Below are positions 8,228 through 10,110 of a stretch of DNA of 10,110 nt, piece after piece. The position numbers and the translations under genes were made by a program. The notes beneath the pieces were generated by a model, which worked only from the letters and a program-made list of their open reading frames with translations, was not told where the DNA came from and did not search any database. Numbering within the stretch: the first letter of the stretch is position 1; every line of letters begins with the position of its first letter. The stretch is from assembly GCA_009602725.1 (NCBI GenBank), contig WELB01000212.1, forward strand, positions 199,031-209,140. Reading direction: 5' to 3'. The stretch comes from Spirogloea muscicola. Its lineage: Eukaryota > Streptophyta > Zygnematophyceae > Spirogloeales > Spirogloeaceae.

Positions 8228-8275
8228 GGAGAGAGAGAAGGCGCGCGGTGCCCATGGAATGAAAGGGTGGCCAAG
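8228..8275. promoter_or_regulatory. Second copy of the decarboxylase promoter-like block
   Basis: Purine-rich GGAGAGAGAGAAGGCGCGCGGT (8228-8249, given here in part as a motif) is followed 20 bases later by GGCCAAG (8269-8275). The same arrangement occurs at 6985-7032 with a 12-base identical core, AAGGCGCGCGGT, and 21-base spacing. There it is just upstream of the decarboxylase start codon. Here no recognised gene follows on the minus strand for 1.3 kb. Confidence 0.4.
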
Positions 8276-8604
8276 TCAAGCCAAAACATTGTTCAGGCAA
8301 AAGCCAGAGCAAAAAGTGGAGAAGGGTGTGAGGTCTCAGCCTGCAGCTCTGTCATTTGGCTGCCTAACGTTGGCGGATTTGAGAGGCGTTGAGCAATGGC
8401 TCCTGGATTGCCCCCCTCACTTTGACAGGTGTTACTGACCCAGGAATAGTGTTGAAGCCTAAACACACATAACAAAGGGAGAAAGGGAACCGGAAAAACT
8501 TCACTGTACATGCTCTTCAGAGATCATCTGGTCTTCCAAGGCTGGAGCTTGATCACCTGGCCCAAGCAAAGGCTAAGGGATGGCCAGGCTAAGGCCCAAA
8601 AGTT

Positions 8605-8621
8605 GCCAGCCTGAGGCTGGC
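8605..8621. other. Short perfect hairpin in the presumed MED18 3' flank
   Basis: GCCAGCC and GGCTGGC are exact inverted repeats of seven bases around a TGA loop. The stem is GC-rich and could fold in a transcript of either strand. Such short hairpins are common, so no function is claimed. Confidence 0.3.
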
Positions 8622-8944
8622 GTCCCCTCAGTTGCTGCCAACTCCAGGAGCAATGGCAGCCGCAGCCGTGGCAGCAGTAGCGACCAGGCCCGTGGACACG
8701 CCAGGCTTGGAAAGCCGCAGGAGCCTGCACAGGCCCAAAGCCGCCTGCTCAACTTGAGCCCAGTGCTAGGGGCTTGGGAAGCTCCCATGCTTGAGATTGT
8801 ACCACAGTGGAAACAAACCCCTGCTCACACTAGGTTAAGGATAGGGGCGCTACGCAGATGATACAAACAGCCAATGGCCTCAATCGCTCAATGTGAACTA
8901 GTTTGGTTGACTGCAGGGGTAGGACGGCAGCTCATGCGAGTGAC

Positions 8945-10089
8945 TCACGGTGCAAGGTGCTCGGCAAAGCTCGTCAGAGTGGCCACGCCCTCTGAGTAAT
9001 TGTCCGAAGTTGCCGTTGCTGTGATGTCAACCACTTGGTACTCGGGCGCTAATGGCACGGCGTCGTCAACGGCGTGCAGCTTCGGCAGCCGGTGGATGGT
9101 GGTTACTGCTATGCGGAGCGGCAACCGACCACTGCAGTACAAGAAGGCCAGGCCAGTGCGCAGGAACTCGTAGTCCAGCTTGAAGCCGGTGGCGAGGAGG
9201 AAGTGCAGCGCATTGCTGCTTATAGCAGTCTCCACAACGGACCGCACAACCGCCAGGAGCTGGTCAGCCCCGGCGCCCCGCATGGCCCCTCCCACGTGGC
9301 GCAGTGTCCTGCCACACAAGCGGTCGCAACTATGAACCATGTCTTCTGCGCTGCTGCCGCCAGCACAGAGCACGTCCAGTAGCACTGTAGCAGCTTATGC
9401 CAGGCTATGGCCACAGAATGTGCACGACATGGGAGTCTAGGGGCGCAGCTAAGCAGGACAAGCGCTTTGATGCAGGTAGTGAATCGAGCGAAGTCTGCTG
9501 CCTCACCATGCAGGAGACGGGCCGTCGAGAGAGCACAAGAGGCGCACCTCCGAAAGCGCCAACCCTGCGATTGCGGCGCAACAAGAGCAAGCTCCGTGAG
9601 CGACAAGGAGAAGGGAGCTGGACTACCCGTGAAGCGATCAAGGGCTCATCAAACAGCGGTGGCTCCGAAGCTTTTGCGTGCGCAGGCAACACCCAAGGAG
9701 CGCATTTGTATTGTCTCAATTTAACCTTCGCCTCAGAGAGGGCGAACCGTGGAGCTCATCTGCTCACTGAAGAAGGAGCCGCAGTTGCAGCCCGGGCTGC
9801 GGCGGGGCTGCGGCGCGCGCGGGACGCACCGACAGTGGGAAGCGTCTTGAGGACCAGCTCGTGCACGCGGATGGCCTCCGGCTCGCCGCCGCACAGCCCC
9901 TGCAGCAGCTCCAGCAGCGCTTCCGCGTGCTGGCGGCGACGCGCGCGCGGCGCGAGCCGTCACAACCGCCGCAGGCGTGTGAGCGGCGGCGCCGCGGCGG
10001 CCCCGGAGCCTGCTCGAACAACGTTCGGCTCGCGCGGCGGCTGCCGCCGTCACCTTGGCCTCCACGACGCCCTGCGCGGCACACTCCAT
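8945..10089 (-). CDS. MED18: Mediator complex subunit 18, plant type (four exons)
   Basis: MED18 is a head-module subunit of Mediator, which links transcription factors to RNA polymerase II in the nucleus; it pairs with MED20. Exons are 10089-10054 (only 12 codons), 9929-9830, 9564-9507 (58 bases) and 9308-8945. GT-AG introns of 124, 265 and 198 bases have phases 0, 1 and 2. The result is 185 residues, against roughly 220 in land plants. Diagnostic blocks, in order, are MECAAQGVVEAK, HAEALLELLQGLCGG, SEVRLLCSLDGPSPAW (completed across an intron), TLRHVGGAMRGAGADQ, KLDYEFLRTGLAF, LPKLHAVDDAVPL and TSDNYSEGVATLTSFAEHLAP near the end. The start codon has a strong Kozak context (CCGCCATGG). The protein stops right after LAP, where land-plant homologues continue; a GTGAGT donor overlaps the stop, so a further 3' exon is possible. 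Identity is firm. Confidence 0.95.
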
Positions 10090-10110
10090 GGCGGGCCCCC
10101 AGGCGGCCGG

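Larger units (their letters stand above)
7042..8944. other. 1.9-kb region with no supported gene
   Basis: The region runs from the decarboxylase promoter to the MED18 stop codon. Open frames here are short, low in complexity and resemble no protein family I know. I found no tRNA, rRNA, snRNA or transposon signature. It holds two copies of the 26-base element (7399-7488), a second copy of the GGCGCGCGGT promoter-like block (8228-8275), AT-rich TATA-like sequence near 8170-8200 and a small hairpin at 8605-8621. The part next to 8945 is presumably MED18 3' UTR. I saw no TGTAA for it on the minus strand, so its end is not located. Confidence 0.5.

Noticed and set aside
8842-8860. ATGATAC string considered as a snoRNA C box
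   Set aside because: No matching D box or terminal stem could be found at a suitable distance.
8580-8861. A 93-codon plus-strand frame and its minus-strand shadows
   Set aside because: Low-complexity Ser/Arg/Ala/Gln content, opposite the presumed MED18 3' UTR, and no known domain.
2812-10089. Reading the broken frames of the three minus-strand genes as frameshifted pseudogenes
   Set aside because: Every interruption is bounded by donor and acceptor sequences in matching phase, and all conserved residues survive after joining. Introns explain them fully.

Overview
The window looks like nuclear DNA of a green alga, most likely a chlorophyte close to Chlorella or Coccomyxa. The genes are broken up by spliceosomal introns of about 140 to 370 bases. 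The products match plant and algal families (DEG15, plant-type MED18, a plant membrane-protein family). TGTAA, the usual chlorophyte polyadenylation signal, lies downstream of two of the genes, and the intergenic DNA is GC-rich with CGG runs. The species is an inference from gene content. I see no bacterial operon, phage, insertion sequence, CRISPR array or tRNA.

Layout. (1) 1-2308, plus strand: the 3' part of DEG15, a peroxisomal trypsin-like processing protease, in five visible exons ending in the peroxisome-targeting tripeptide SRL. (2) 2812-4628, minus strand: a five-exon multi-pass membrane protein of 288 residues from a plant family of unknown function. It converges on DEG15, and both have TGTAA signals in the 500 bases between them. 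(3) 4629-5675: GC-rich upstream region with CGG tracts, G-boxes and one copy of a repeated promoter-like motif. (4) 5676-6900, minus strand: a three-exon, 270-residue pyruvoyl-dependent arginine decarboxylase of the chlamydial AaxB type, with what looks like a chloroplast transit peptide. (5) 7042-8944: 1.9 kb with no gene I can support, but with further copies of the repeated motifs and one weak small-ORF candidate. (6) 8945-10089, minus strand: Mediator subunit MED18, complete in four exons, 185 residues.

I rebuilt each exon structure by reading protein homology across GT-AG (once GC-AG) junctions with matching phase; every junction needs transcript support. The four genes do not form a pathway: they belong to peroxisome maturation, an unknown membrane function, polyamine synthesis and transcription. 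I found no undescribed multi-gene system. The most interesting items are the plastid-type AaxB-like decarboxylase, the family of repeated GGCCAGCCCA elements, and splicing details (a probable GC-AG intron, and a splice donor overlapping the MED18 stop codon).
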